A stretch of DNA of 20,054 bases, from assembly GCA_023245515.1 (NCBI GenBank), contig JAHFKE010000017.1, forward strand, positions 1 through 20,054, read 5' to 3'. Below, in pieces: positions 1 through 6,062 of this stretch. Position numbers and translations under genes: made by a program. The notes beneath the pieces were generated by a model. The model worked only from the letters and a program-made list of their open reading frames with translations, had not been told where the DNA came from and did no database searches. The stretch comes from Candidatus Levyibacteriota bacterium (GTDB taxonomy: Bacteria; Patescibacteriota; Microgenomatia; Levybacterales; UBA12049). How positions within the stretch are numbered: the stretch's first letter is position 1; each line of letters starts with the position of its first letter.

Positions 1-1
1 A

Positions 2-214
2 GCTCTCGCCTCCTTTCTTATACTTACGTATGGAATTGTCAGACTAATCGTATCAAGAAAAGATAAGCCAAGGATTAAGCTGGCAAAGCATCATGTTGTC
101 GTAGGAGCTATTGGCGTTGTTGTTGCAATCCTAGGATTCTTCATTCTAAGCTATCTCTCTGTAATTATCTATTATGGTAACGGGAGTATTCCCTTTTATG
201 CTCCTACAAATTGA
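2..214 (+). CDS. Pilin-like two-helix membrane protein, 3' part
   Basis: This is the C-terminal 70 residues of a gene cut by the left edge of the window; the frame is open from base 2 and stops with TGA at 212-214. The protein shows a hydrophobic helix ending in GIVRLIV, a basic loop (SRKDKPRIKLAKHH), then a second helix rich in Val, Ile and Gly, and a short polar tail. The layout and spacing match the complete gene at 336-731, so the two are tandem paralogs. A helix, a basic loop and a second helix is also the layout of VirB2/TrbC-type pilin subunits, which are extruded by type IV secretion-like machines. That assignment is inference from topology and the GI(V)R-basic-loop pattern only; an unrelated small membrane protein is possible. 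Confidence 0.6.
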   Translation, partial: ALASFLILTYGIVRLIVSRKDKPRIKLAKHHVVVGAIGVVVAILGFFILSYLSVIIYYGNGSIPFYAPTN

Positions 215-293
215 GTGTTTTCAAAAAATTTCGCGTGTCAGAATATGAAAGCGGATGAAAAATATGTTTTCATGAAGTTGTTGAAGAGAAGGA

Positions 294-323
294 TTAACCA
301 AGAAATAAAGATTTATCTATAAT
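294..323 (+). promoter_or_regulatory. Candidate sigma70-type promoter of the 336-731 gene
   Basis: A perfect -10 box TATAAT lies at 318-323, preceded after 18 bases by TTAACC at 294-299 (four of six matches to TTGACA). The start codon is 12 bases past the -10 box, so the 5' leader would be only about five bases. The -35 box is weak, so confidence is moderate. Confidence 0.45.
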
Positions 324-335
324 GGATATACAGCT

Positions 336-731
336 ATGAGTATTAAAAAAATAACTTTAGGAATACTGGGACTTGCAGCAGCGCTGACTCTGCTGGCTCT
401 TTTTACAAACGCTGACTATCCCCTTATAGATACTAACTACATAAGGACGCTTATGCCTATAATCTCCAGTGGTCATATTAATATATCAGTGCTCTTATTC
501 AGATATATAAATATCCTTTCATACCTTAGCGCGCTCATTTTCTTTCTTTATGTTATTGTTGGCATTGTCAGATGGATCACATTGGGAAAAAATAGGACGA
601 AAGATAGGAAGACAAGACGCTACATTGTCGTGGGGGTTATCGGTATTGCTATTACGCTCTTAGCAATCTTTGTCGTAAAGATGTTCACCCCTTACCAGCC
701 GTACTGTGATTTGTGTATCCCAGGATTATAA
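336..731 (+). CDS. Small two/three-helix membrane protein, VirB2/TrbC pilin-like
   Basis: The protein has 131 residues. An N-terminal hydrophobic segment (about residues 5-25) could be a signal sequence or helix. A polar stretch follows, then a helix at about 60-80 ending GIVRWITLG, a strongly basic loop (KNRTKDRKTRR), and a final helix at about 95-116. The tail carries two cysteines (CDLC). The helix, basic loop and helix module with a GGIRWI-like junction is typical of VirB2/TrbC-type pilins and of many pilin-like small proteins in candidate phyla. It is a paralog of the truncated gene ending at 214, and the pair probably arose by tandem duplication. The ATG at 336 has no clear Shine-Dalgarno sequence but sits just below a good -10 box. 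The gene converges on the 800-2161 gene. Function is inferred from topology only. Confidence 0.65.
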   Translation: MSIKKITLGILGLAAALTLLALFTNADYPLIDTNYIRTLMPIISSGHINISVLLFRYINILSYLSALIFFLYVIVGIVRWITLGKNRTKDRKTRRYIVVGVIGIAITLLAIFVVKMFTPYQPYCDLCIPGL

Positions 732-799
732 ATCTAATCCCTCGGGCCAATCGCCGGAACAAAGCGAAGCTGCTATTGTGAAAAACTTGGAGAATCTTC

Positions 800-2161
800 T
801 CATGTACGGAATTGAAACCGCTCTTTAACAAGCCTTTTCATATTCTTAAAACTCCTCTCGGGATCATAATCTTCTCCGCTCTCCTGTCCCCCGCCGCGCC
901 AGCATAACCCCACTACTAAGGCGAGCAAAAGCTGTCCCTGTTGAAGGGTCAAAAAGTAATGGTCAAAAAATCCAAGAACAACGACACTCAGAATCATAAG
1001 GAATAACGAGAGATGCTTTCGCGATTTCATAAGTGTTGCCACAAGAAAGCCTGTGAAAAATATAAAGCCCACAACTCCCGTCTCAGCTGCAACCAATAAG
1101 AGAATGTTGTGCACCGGCTGAAGATATAAGCCAAAAGACAAAGGCTTCTGGATAGCTCCAAGAACCGGAAGAAAGTTTCCCAAACCAACTCCGAATTTTG
1201 TCCGCTCATCAATCATGATAGCTGCGGAATGTATAAGCTCGTTCCGTTGCTGCAGAGACTCTTCTCTCAAACTTGTTTGCGAAAATCTATAGACAAGATT
1301 CGGGAAGAGAGCATAGGTCCCCAGGAAAAGTCCGATCACAATCAGAGCCAAAGCAATCATGTGTATCTTTTTTCTCACCCTTGCCAATAAGGCTATGGAA
1401 AGAAAGGCCATCCAAAGGACTATCGCAATCCTACTCATACTAAAGAGGAGTGCAAATGTTCCAATAACAAAGGAGGTAAAAAAGAGCATCCTTAGCCAAG
1501 GCTTTTCCTTGTTCACAAAAGAGAAAACAATAAACGTCAACGCTACGACCAGATAACCGGCTAGTACATTGGGGTGGGGGAATGTTCCGTACGGTCTAAG
1601 CACCAGCTCTCCATCAAGAGAAGCGTTCGCAATTCCCGCAGTACCCAACGCAAAAAGACGCTCGCCCAAAAAATAGAAAACGCCCCCAACTGATCCTTGC
1701 TTTGCGAATTGAAAAAGCGCGAGTAAAGATTCAAAAATAACCCCGATTGCAAGCAGCACGGCAATCCTTTGTGTATGAATTTTCTCCCGTATGTTCCCCG
1801 CAATATAAAATGCCAGGAAGGACAGCTCGAGAAACTTCAAAAAGAAATAAAGACCCCGAAGTATCTCAGGCGAAGAAAAAATAATAAAAAGAAGAAAGCT
1901 AATGTAGGATAGATAGATGCCAACATCTTTGTTATTGACCAGTTGGTCTTTGAGCGCTGCTATCTGAAAGTGCTTCTTTAACCAAAAAATGAGGAGAAGA
2001 AGAATAAGAACGTCAGTGAAGTAGAGGGTGGGGGAGAGGTAGTCGATCCTAATACCCATGATACTGCTAAAACTTGGCCAGAAGTGTTTACCAAGCTGCG
2101 TGGGAAGAAAGAGAATAAGAAGATAGAAAAGAAGTTTTTCGGTTTTGTAGCGGCTCATCAT
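800..2161 (-). CDS. O-antigen ligase/polymerase family membrane protein (Wzy/WaaL-like)
   Basis: This polytopic membrane protein of about 453 residues has roughly ten to twelve hydrophobic helices. It belongs by pattern to the O-antigen ligase/polymerase family (PF04932 type), whose members polymerise or transfer lipid-linked glycans on the outer face of the membrane. Visible hallmarks are YGTFPHPNVLAGYL near residue 195, a SR motif in the next helix (MSRIA, near 245), the long external loop with RNELIHSA and FGVGLGNF (about 300-330), and the conserved VHN followed by AAETGVVGF (about 347-362). The start used is the ATG at 2161; a GTG at 2170 in the same frame is an alternative. The C-terminal 30 residues are hydrophilic and acidic/basic. 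It is convergent with the gene ending at 731 and is separated from jag by a repeat-bearing spacer. In a single-membrane cell it would act on surface polysaccharide; the substrate is unknown. Confidence 0.85.
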   Translation of the reverse strand: MMSRYKTEKLLFYLLILFLPTQLGKHFWPSFSSIMGIRIDYLSPTLYFTDVLILLLLIFWLKKHFQIAALKDQLVNNKDVGIYLSYISFLLFIIFSSPEILRGLYFFLKFLELSFLAFYIAGNIREKIHTQRIAVLLAIGVIFESLLALFQFAKQGSVGGVFYFLGERLFALGTAGIANASLDGELVLRPYGTFPHPNVLAGYLVVALTFIVFSFVNKEKPWLRMLFFTSFVIGTFALLFSMSRIAIVLWMAFLSIALLARVRKKIHMIALALIVIGLFLGTYALFPNLVYRFSQTSLREESLQQRNELIHSAAIMIDERTKFGVGLGNFLPVLGAIQKPLSFGLYLQPVHNILLLVAAETGVVGFIFFTGFLVATLMKSRKHLSLFLMILSVVVLGFFDHYFLTLQQGQLLLALVVGLCWRGGGQESGEDYDPERSFKNMKRLVKERFQFRT

Positions 2162-2189
2162 TTTGTCCACACTATTCTACCACACAGCC

Positions 2190-2216
2190 AAATTTCAAAT
2201 TTACAATTTGAAATTT
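2190..2216. repeat. Perfect 12-bp inverted repeat in the jag to ligase spacer
   Basis: Arms AAATTTCAAATT (2190-2201) and AATTTGAAATTT (2205-2216) are exact reverse complements separated by TAC. A second shorter inverted repeat follows (CATTGA at 2218-2223, TCAATG at 2229-2234), then directly repeated ACATTGA units near 2250. The 176-base spacer 2171-2346 otherwise holds no gene. There is no T-tract, so a simple rho-independent terminator is unlikely; it looks more like a dispersed AT-rich intergenic repeat. Confidence 0.6.
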
Positions 2217-2346
2217 CCATTGAATTTCTCAATGAAATGATGCTTAAACATTGAAACATTGATTGAAAACTGAAAATTAAGCCGATTTACTTTCCGATAA
2301 TAGGATTCGATAGAATATCTCGGGGAGATTGGGGAGCCTTGAGTCT

Positions 2347-2814
2347 TTAAGCTTTTGGTTTTACAATCAATACTCTCTCTTTGCCTTCTCCTGCAGACTC
2401 TGAGATGACCTGATCATCTTCTTTGAGGAACATATGAACAATTCTGCGCTCCCATGATTTCAATGAAGACAATACCTGCTCCTGATTCTCTTCAAGAGCT
2501 TTTTCTTTGGCATCCATAGCGAGTCTCTCAAGCTGCTCTGTTCTATTCTTCTTGTACTCATCAACCTCTATGGAGATTCTGATGAATCTGCCGACTTTCT
2601 TACTAACTATCAATGAGATAACAAGCTGAAGCGACTCAAGCATTTCTCCATGATAGCCAATAATAATACCTGTATCCTGAGTCTCTACCAACACGTCGAC
2701 ACCTTCTCCTTTTTCTTCAAGTGTAAAGGTCGCACTTATCTCAAGAAGTGAGAATACTTTCTCGACTACTTCTTCTATTATTTTTAGTTCTTTTTTTGTT
2801 AATGCTTCTTCCAT
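2347..2814 (-). CDS. jag: Jag/KhpB-like RNA-binding protein (KH + R3H)
   Basis: The protein has 155 residues with the two RNA-binding domains of the Jag/SpoIIIJ-associated (KhpB) family. A KH domain (about residues 35-90) carries the GYHGEML loop (GxxG type) and ends EVDEYKKNR. An R3H domain (about 95-155) has the R-x3-H signature in ERRIVHM, followed by the usual end with SxGxGxxRVLIVKP (here SAGEGKERVLIVKP). The long N-terminal Jag domain of Firmicutes is absent, as is common in small-genome lineages. The ATG is only four bases after the yidC stop, so the two are co-transcribed. In other bacteria the Jag/KhpB protein binds small RNAs and mRNAs and affects cell-wall growth and division. It is the last gene of the rpmH-rnpA-yidD-yidC-jag operon. 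Confidence 0.93.
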   Translation of the reverse strand: MEEALTKKELKIIEEVVEKVFSLLEISATFTLEEKGEGVDVLVETQDTGIIIGYHGEMLESLQLVISLIVSKKVGRFIRISIEVDEYKKNRTEQLERLAMDAKEKALEENQEQVLSSLKSWERRIVHMFLKEDDQVISESAGEGKERVLIVKPKA

Positions 2815-2818
2815 ATAT

Positions 2819-3616
2819 TTATTTCTTTTTCTTGATGTATTTTAGCCAATCAGCAAGCCCGCCCCATCCCTGCGTCTTGTATTGTTGTATGATACCAAAA
2901 ATCGTGAAAGTATTCCAGTACAAAGTTATACCGATCGGGAAGGTGAATGAGAAGAATCCTATCATGACAGGAACCATAAAGAGCATTTGCTTTTGAAGAG
3001 TGGTAGCAAAATCATCCACCTTGGGCTTGTCTTTCGACGCTGCAGCAGATGGTGCCATCATTTTTGACTGGAAAAGCTGGAGAAGTCCTGTGATAACAGA
3101 GACAAGTACGATAGCACCTCCCAGCTTAGGCAATAACGCTGAAGGGGATGCGCCCAAAGGAAGTCCAAAGAAGGTCGTGTCCCACATGCGATCAAGGTGT
3201 GGAACCCCACTATAAAGCAGGTGGTTCAAGTCCTTCACAGAATGAAGACTCACAATCTTGAGTAGCGCCTGATACAAGGCGATAAAAAGAGGGAACTGAA
3301 CAAGAAGAGGAAGGCAGCCAGCAGCGGGATTTATCCCATTAGCCTTAAAAAGCTCCATTTGTGCCATTTGCTGCTTACGAGAATCACCCTTGTACTTTTC
3401 TTTTATTTTAGTGAGCTGAGGATTTATCTCCTGCATTTTCTTCTGCTGTACCAGCATTCCCTTCATAAGAGGGCTTATGAGAGTGCGGACAATCGCTGTA
3501 AAAATTATGATAGAGAATCCCAAAGCAAAGGGAGCGTGTAGCCATGTTAACGCATGATAAATGACCACAAGGCCATTGATCATCGGGTGTATAAGTAGTG
3601 TATTAAAAATATCCAT
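2819..3616 (-). CDS. yidC: YidC/Oxa1-family membrane protein insertase
   Basis: The protein has 265 residues and is of the short YidC/Oxa1 type, without the large periplasmic domain of Gram-negative YidC. Five hydrophobic segments can be seen. The conserved arginine of the hydrophilic groove sits in FTAIVRTLISPL. The cytoplasmic coiled loop is QQKKMQEINPQLTKIKEKY, followed by the diagnostic GINPAAGCLPLLVQFP and FIALYQAL. A later segment has FTFPIGITLYWNTFTIFGIIQQ. The enzyme inserts small membrane proteins alone or with SecYEG, which is relevant here because the right half of the window encodes many membrane-anchored proteins. It lies between yidD and jag in the conserved origin operon. Confidence 0.96.
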   Translation of the reverse strand: MDIFNTLLIHPMINGLVVIYHALTWLHAPFALGFSIIIFTAIVRTLISPLMKGMLVQQKKMQEINPQLTKIKEKYKGDSRKQQMAQMELFKANGINPAAGCLPLLVQFPLFIALYQALLKIVSLHSVKDLNHLLYSGVPHLDRMWDTTFFGLPLGASPSALLPKLGGAIVLVSVITGLLQLFQSKMMAPSAAASKDKPKVDDFATTLQKQMLFMVPVMIGFFSFTFPIGITLYWNTFTIFGIIQQYKTQGWGGLADWLKYIKKKK

Positions 3617-3630
3617 AATGGTTTAACAAT

Positions 3631-3879
3631 TTAACTTTTAACTTTTTTAGTTAACGATAAGCTATTAGCTGGCAATTGTCCGAAGGGTGAGCAGGAAAGA
3701 ACTCTTCTCACAGCCAAGACTCCACCGCGAAGTATACCATACTCCTGGATAACATGTTTTGCGTATTCAGAACACGTTTGGGAATAACGACAGGCCGTTC
3801 GCACACCCAAAAGCTGATGAAGAAGGGGAGATAAAACTTTTTGGTAAAGAGATAATAAAATAAGCGCTAAGTAATTCAT
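3631..3879 (-). CDS. yidD: YidD, membrane protein insertion efficiency factor
   Basis: This 82-residue protein has the YidD signature CRYSQTCSEYAKHVIQEYG, followed by GILRGGVLAVRRVLSCSPFGQ. It begins with a short amphipathic or hydrophobic helix (ALILLSLYQKVLSPLL), which in the family attaches the protein to the inner face of the membrane near YidC. The three family cysteines are present. The C-terminal tail after SPFGQ differs from the usual proline-rich HPGGYDPVP-type ending. Its ATG overlaps the rnpA stop by four bases (ATGA), indicating translational coupling. Confidence 0.93.
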   Translation of the reverse strand: MNYLALILLSLYQKVLSPLLHQLLGVRTACRYSQTCSEYAKHVIQEYGILRGGVLAVRRVLSCSPFGQLPANSLSLTKKVKS

Positions 3880-4238
3880 ACTCTAGTGTTGGGTTGGCTT
3901 ACAACTTCTGTTTTCAGCAAGCCTTTTTGTTTTAAAAAAGCTTTTAGCTCAAGACGCAACTCCTTTTGAGATTTTTCCATTATACCTTTTTCCAGAAAAA
4001 AAAGCATGTCATACCCTGAGGGAATCTGCTCAATCAGCTCTTCAATGCAAGAACGAAGCAACCTTCTTATCCTGTTTCGCACAACGGCCCGCTTATCAAC
4101 AGTTTTTCTGACCAGAAAGGCAAATCTGTTTTGTGGCAAATCAGTTTGGGAAATCTTCACAGCAAAAAGAGGAGTTCTGAAAAAATGCGGCTTTACTAGT
4201 CTTGTATTCGATGGGAGGCGATATTCTTTAGGTAACAT
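3876..4238 (-). CDS. rnpA: Ribonuclease P protein component
   Basis: The protein has 120 residues and matches RnpA, the protein partner of the RNase P ribozyme that trims the 5' leader of tRNA precursors. The family RNR motif appears as KRAVVRNRIRRLLR (about residues 51-64), preceded by FAFLVRKTVDK. The basic central helix and the C-terminal KELRLELKAFLKQKGLL are also typical. The N-terminal strand keeps the aromatic FF that helps bind the leader. It follows rpmH by 62 bases and overlaps yidD by four bases, the usual rpmH-rnpA-yidD order. The ATG at 4238 has no strong ribosome binding site. Confidence 0.94.
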   Translation of the reverse strand: MLPKEYRLPSNTRLVKPHFFRTPLFAVKISQTDLPQNRFAFLVRKTVDKRAVVRNRIRRLLRSCIEELIEQIPSGYDMLFFLEKGIMEKSQKELRLELKAFLKQKGLLKTEVVSQPNTRV

Positions 4239-4300
4239 TTAGCATTTAGACGCGTCAAAGGCGGCTGCGCAGTTAAGATTTGACAAAAAAAGGTTAATTA

Positions 4301-4435
4301 CTAAACAGATAGCTGCTCTCTTCCCTGATCCCGTCTTCTCTTAAGCATTTTCTGTCCGCCATGTGTTTTCATCCGTGTCAAGAATCCATGCTTTCTTTTG
4401 CGCTTGACCTTTTTAAGCTTTGTCAATCTTTCCAT
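4301..4435 (-). CDS. rpmH: 50S ribosomal protein L34
   Basis: This 44-residue, very basic protein is L34 of the large ribosomal subunit. The conserved block KRKRKHGFLTRMKTHGGQ and the end KMLKRRRDQGREQLSV match the family along its whole length. The N-terminus MERLTKLKKV differs from the usual MKRTYQPSKL, so the first ten residues are less typical. The start is well defined: the ATG at 4435 is seven bases downstream of a near-consensus -10 box, so the transcript probably begins at or next to the start codon. It opens the minus-strand operon rpmH-rnpA-yidD-yidC-jag. Confidence 0.96.
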   Translation of the reverse strand: MERLTKLKKVKRKRKHGFLTRMKTHGGQKMLKRRRDQGREQLSV

Positions 4436-4441
4436 TCGCTT

Positions 4442-4470
4442 AGTATACCATGAGATCAGCCTTTTGACAA
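4442..4470 (-). promoter_or_regulatory. rpmH operon promoter, predicted leaderless
   Basis: Reading the minus strand, TTGTCA (4470-4465) is followed by exactly 17 bases and then TATACT (4447-4442); each box has five of six consensus bases. The ATG of rpmH begins after only six more bases (AAGCGA), so a normal start site places the first transcribed base at or beside the A of the ATG. The -35 box overlaps the last codons of the upstream gene. Confidence 0.8.
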
Positions 4471-5562
4471 TTCGGGCCCAAAGGATCTTTTTCTTATCTC
4501 CAAAATGTCCATGCAGGGCTTTCTATACTGGTCAGAGAGTGACTTGCAGAATTCAGATGCCTTAGGAAAGAGCATTAAAGAACTGTCGAGGAGCGCACTG
4601 ACTATGACATCTGTACAACTCGAAAACTTATCAGGACTATCAGAGTAGGGAACACAGAGCGGCCTGAGCTTGGCTGAGTCACCCGACAAAAGCGTCATGA
4701 CCCCAACCGCATGAAAATAGCACGCATCGCGAAAATCTTCTCTGCCTGTCCGAGAGCAGGCTGCAAATACTTTCTGGGGCTCCTTTTCCAAAACAACATA
4801 CATATGAGACAGCTGTCTCCAGCATGCCTTCGCAGGAAGATATGGATATGATGAACAAAGCTCTTCTTGCTCTGCAAGCGTTTTTTTATTCCACGCAAAA
4901 GATTTTCCTACTCCGTGAACAAACAGGTTCCTTCGATAAAGATTCTCCATGAAGACGCCAGCATAACATTCATACTGATATTCTTTTTGTACGCTGTCGC
5001 AAACCCGAGTCGCGGTGGCAAGACTACCCTTAGTATCTACCAGTAGTAAATGTCCCATCGTGTGCGCACAGGTTTGATCATCACCATAACCAGCTGTTCT
5101 CTCAATGACCTTGCGGCAGATACGAGACAGGGAGGAGGCGTCAAGGACAAACGCTCTATCGTACAACTTGTGTCCTTCGATCGCTCCCATAATAAATCCT
5201 CCTGTACAATCGCTTGTGGAAATCTTACTCAAAACATCTTCCCATTGTGGGGGATTTTTTCTTACTTCGGCGGTCGCCATGACGTGGGCTATGAAGTGAC
5301 AGCCATTGGCAACCCCACCTGCTTCTCTTATCAAAGAAAGGGTTTTTAGCGAATACTCGATGGGATTCTTCTTTGTTAAGTCGGTGAATTTTTCAATATA
5401 GCAAGGCTCTTTTTCTGCTTTTTTCTCTTGACACTCTTTTATTATCTGCCTTGCGTCCTCGCTAGGATTTTTTGGTTGAGGCCTGAGACTGCCAATACTG
5501 ATATAAAGAGCCGCACCGAGAATAAGTAGCAAGATCAGAAAAAGATAGCGCCTATTTTGCAT
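4456..5562 (-). CDS. Membrane-anchored protein with 16 cysteines, possible disulfide-bridged helical repeats
   Basis: I do not recognise this 368-residue protein by name. An N-terminal helix (about residues 5-22) is followed by an external domain. It has 16 cysteines, all in the external part, at about 44, 54, 88, 119, 149, 165, 189, 199, 236, 247, 269, 281, 303, 316, 339 and 350. In the second half they fall in pairs 10-13 apart that recur about every 33-36 residues, as in Sel1-like repeats with one disulfide per repeat (the Hcp-protein type). Two HxxxH motifs stand next to cysteines (CHFIAH, CAHTMGH) and could bind metal. The ATG at 5562 is chosen because AAGGAA lies seven bases before it; a TTG at 5580 would overlap the upstream gene. 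It follows the cupredoxin-like gene closely and was probably co-transcribed. Function unknown; the repeat reading is inference. Confidence 0.75.
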   Translation of the reverse strand: MQNRRYLFLILLLILGAALYISIGSLRPQPKNPSEDARQIIKECQEKKAEKEPCYIEKFTDLTKKNPIEYSLKTLSLIREAGGVANGCHFIAHVMATAEVRKNPPQWEDVLSKISTSDCTGGFIMGAIEGHKLYDRAFVLDASSLSRICRKVIERTAGYGDDQTCAHTMGHLLLVDTKGSLATATRVCDSVQKEYQYECYAGVFMENLYRRNLFVHGVGKSFAWNKKTLAEQEELCSSYPYLPAKACWRQLSHMYVVLEKEPQKVFAACSRTGREDFRDACYFHAVGVMTLLSGDSAKLRPLCVPYSDSPDKFSSCTDVIVSALLDSSLMLFPKASEFCKSLSDQYRKPCMDILEIRKRSFGPELSKG

Positions 5563-5566
5563 GAGA

Positions 5567-6028
5567 CTATTCCTTAACAATAACTGTTCCTTTTTTGCTC
5601 GGATCGGACTTCACATGATAGGTGTAAGTGCCAGGAGTCTTATATTGAGCAATATACAGCTGTTCGCCTGGTTTTACCACACCAGTGCTGAAAGCATCTT
5701 TACCGGTATCATCTGAGACTATCTCGTGGGGGATATTATCTTCATTCTTGAAAGCTATCACAACATTAGGCTTCACTGTGATTGTTTTTTGCTCTATCTC
5801 TCCACCCTTAATGATGTCAACAACAATCAATCCGTTACTTTCCTTAGGCTGCTCATACGCATCATGCATCTCTGAACTCTGTGCCTTTGACGGCTGAGAG
5901 GTCGGAGCGGGCGCTACTGCCGATTTACTTTTTGAAGAAACAGCAAAAGCAGAAGCGACAAGCAGAAGAAGTGCTCCCCCCACAATAAGAGGAGAGGTTA
6001 CCTTTATTGGACTTTTCTGCTCGGTCAT
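5567..6028 (-). CDS. Membrane-anchored cupredoxin-fold protein lacking most copper ligands
   Basis: The protein has 153 residues: a transmembrane or signal segment at about 12-31, a Ser/Ala/Pro linker (about 32-55), and a cupredoxin domain (about 66-153). The fold is recognised from IAFKNEDNIPHEIVSDD, FSTGVVKPGEQ and PGTYTYH...KGTVIV, the plastocyanin/EfeO-like pattern. Type 1 copper sites use His, Cys, His and Met. Here His101 (PHE) remains, but the usual YHCxxHPxM reads YHVKSDPSK, so Cys, the second His and Met are Val139, Asp142 and Lys145. The domain should not form a normal blue-copper centre and may serve structurally or in binding. The gene has its own strong predicted promoter 34 bases after the Pup-ligase-like gene and is followed closely by the 16-cysteine protein. 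Confidence 0.85.
   Translation of the reverse strand: MTEQKSPIKVTSPLIVGGALLLLVASAFAVSSKSKSAVAPAPTSQPSKAQSSEMHDAYEQPKESNGLIVVDIIKGGEIEQKTITVKPNVVIAFKNEDNIPHEIVSDDTGKDAFSTGVVKPGEQLYIAQYKTPGTYTYHVKSDPSKKGTVIVKE
5570..5575 (-). promoter_or_regulatory. Shine-Dalgarno site deciding the start at 5562
   Basis: AAGGAA on the minus strand lies seven bases upstream of the ATG at 5562 and inside the last codons of the preceding gene. It favours this start over the upstream TTG at 5580. It is one of the few clear Shine-Dalgarno sites in the window. Confidence 0.6.
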
Positions 6029-6034
6029 ATATTC

Positions 6035-6062
6035 ATTATATGCCTCTCGCTTTAAAAAACAA
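6035..6062 (-). promoter_or_regulatory. Promoter of the cupredoxin-like gene, predicted leaderless
   Basis: On the minus strand TTGTTT (6062-6057) is followed by 16 bases and a perfect TATAAT (6040-6035). The ATG at 6028 starts six bases beyond the -10 box, so the transcript should begin at the start codon. The -35 box directly abuts the stop codon of the upstream gene. Confidence 0.65.

Noticed and set aside
255..273. AT-rich hairpin (ATGAAAA / TTTTCAT) between the two pilin-like genes
   Set aside because: The stem is nearly all A-T and no T-tract follows, so it does not qualify as a terminator.
2300..2346. Small hairpin (ATCTC-CCC-GAGAT) after jag as operon terminator
   Set aside because: The five-base stem is not followed by a T-run on the minus strand, so no terminator is called.
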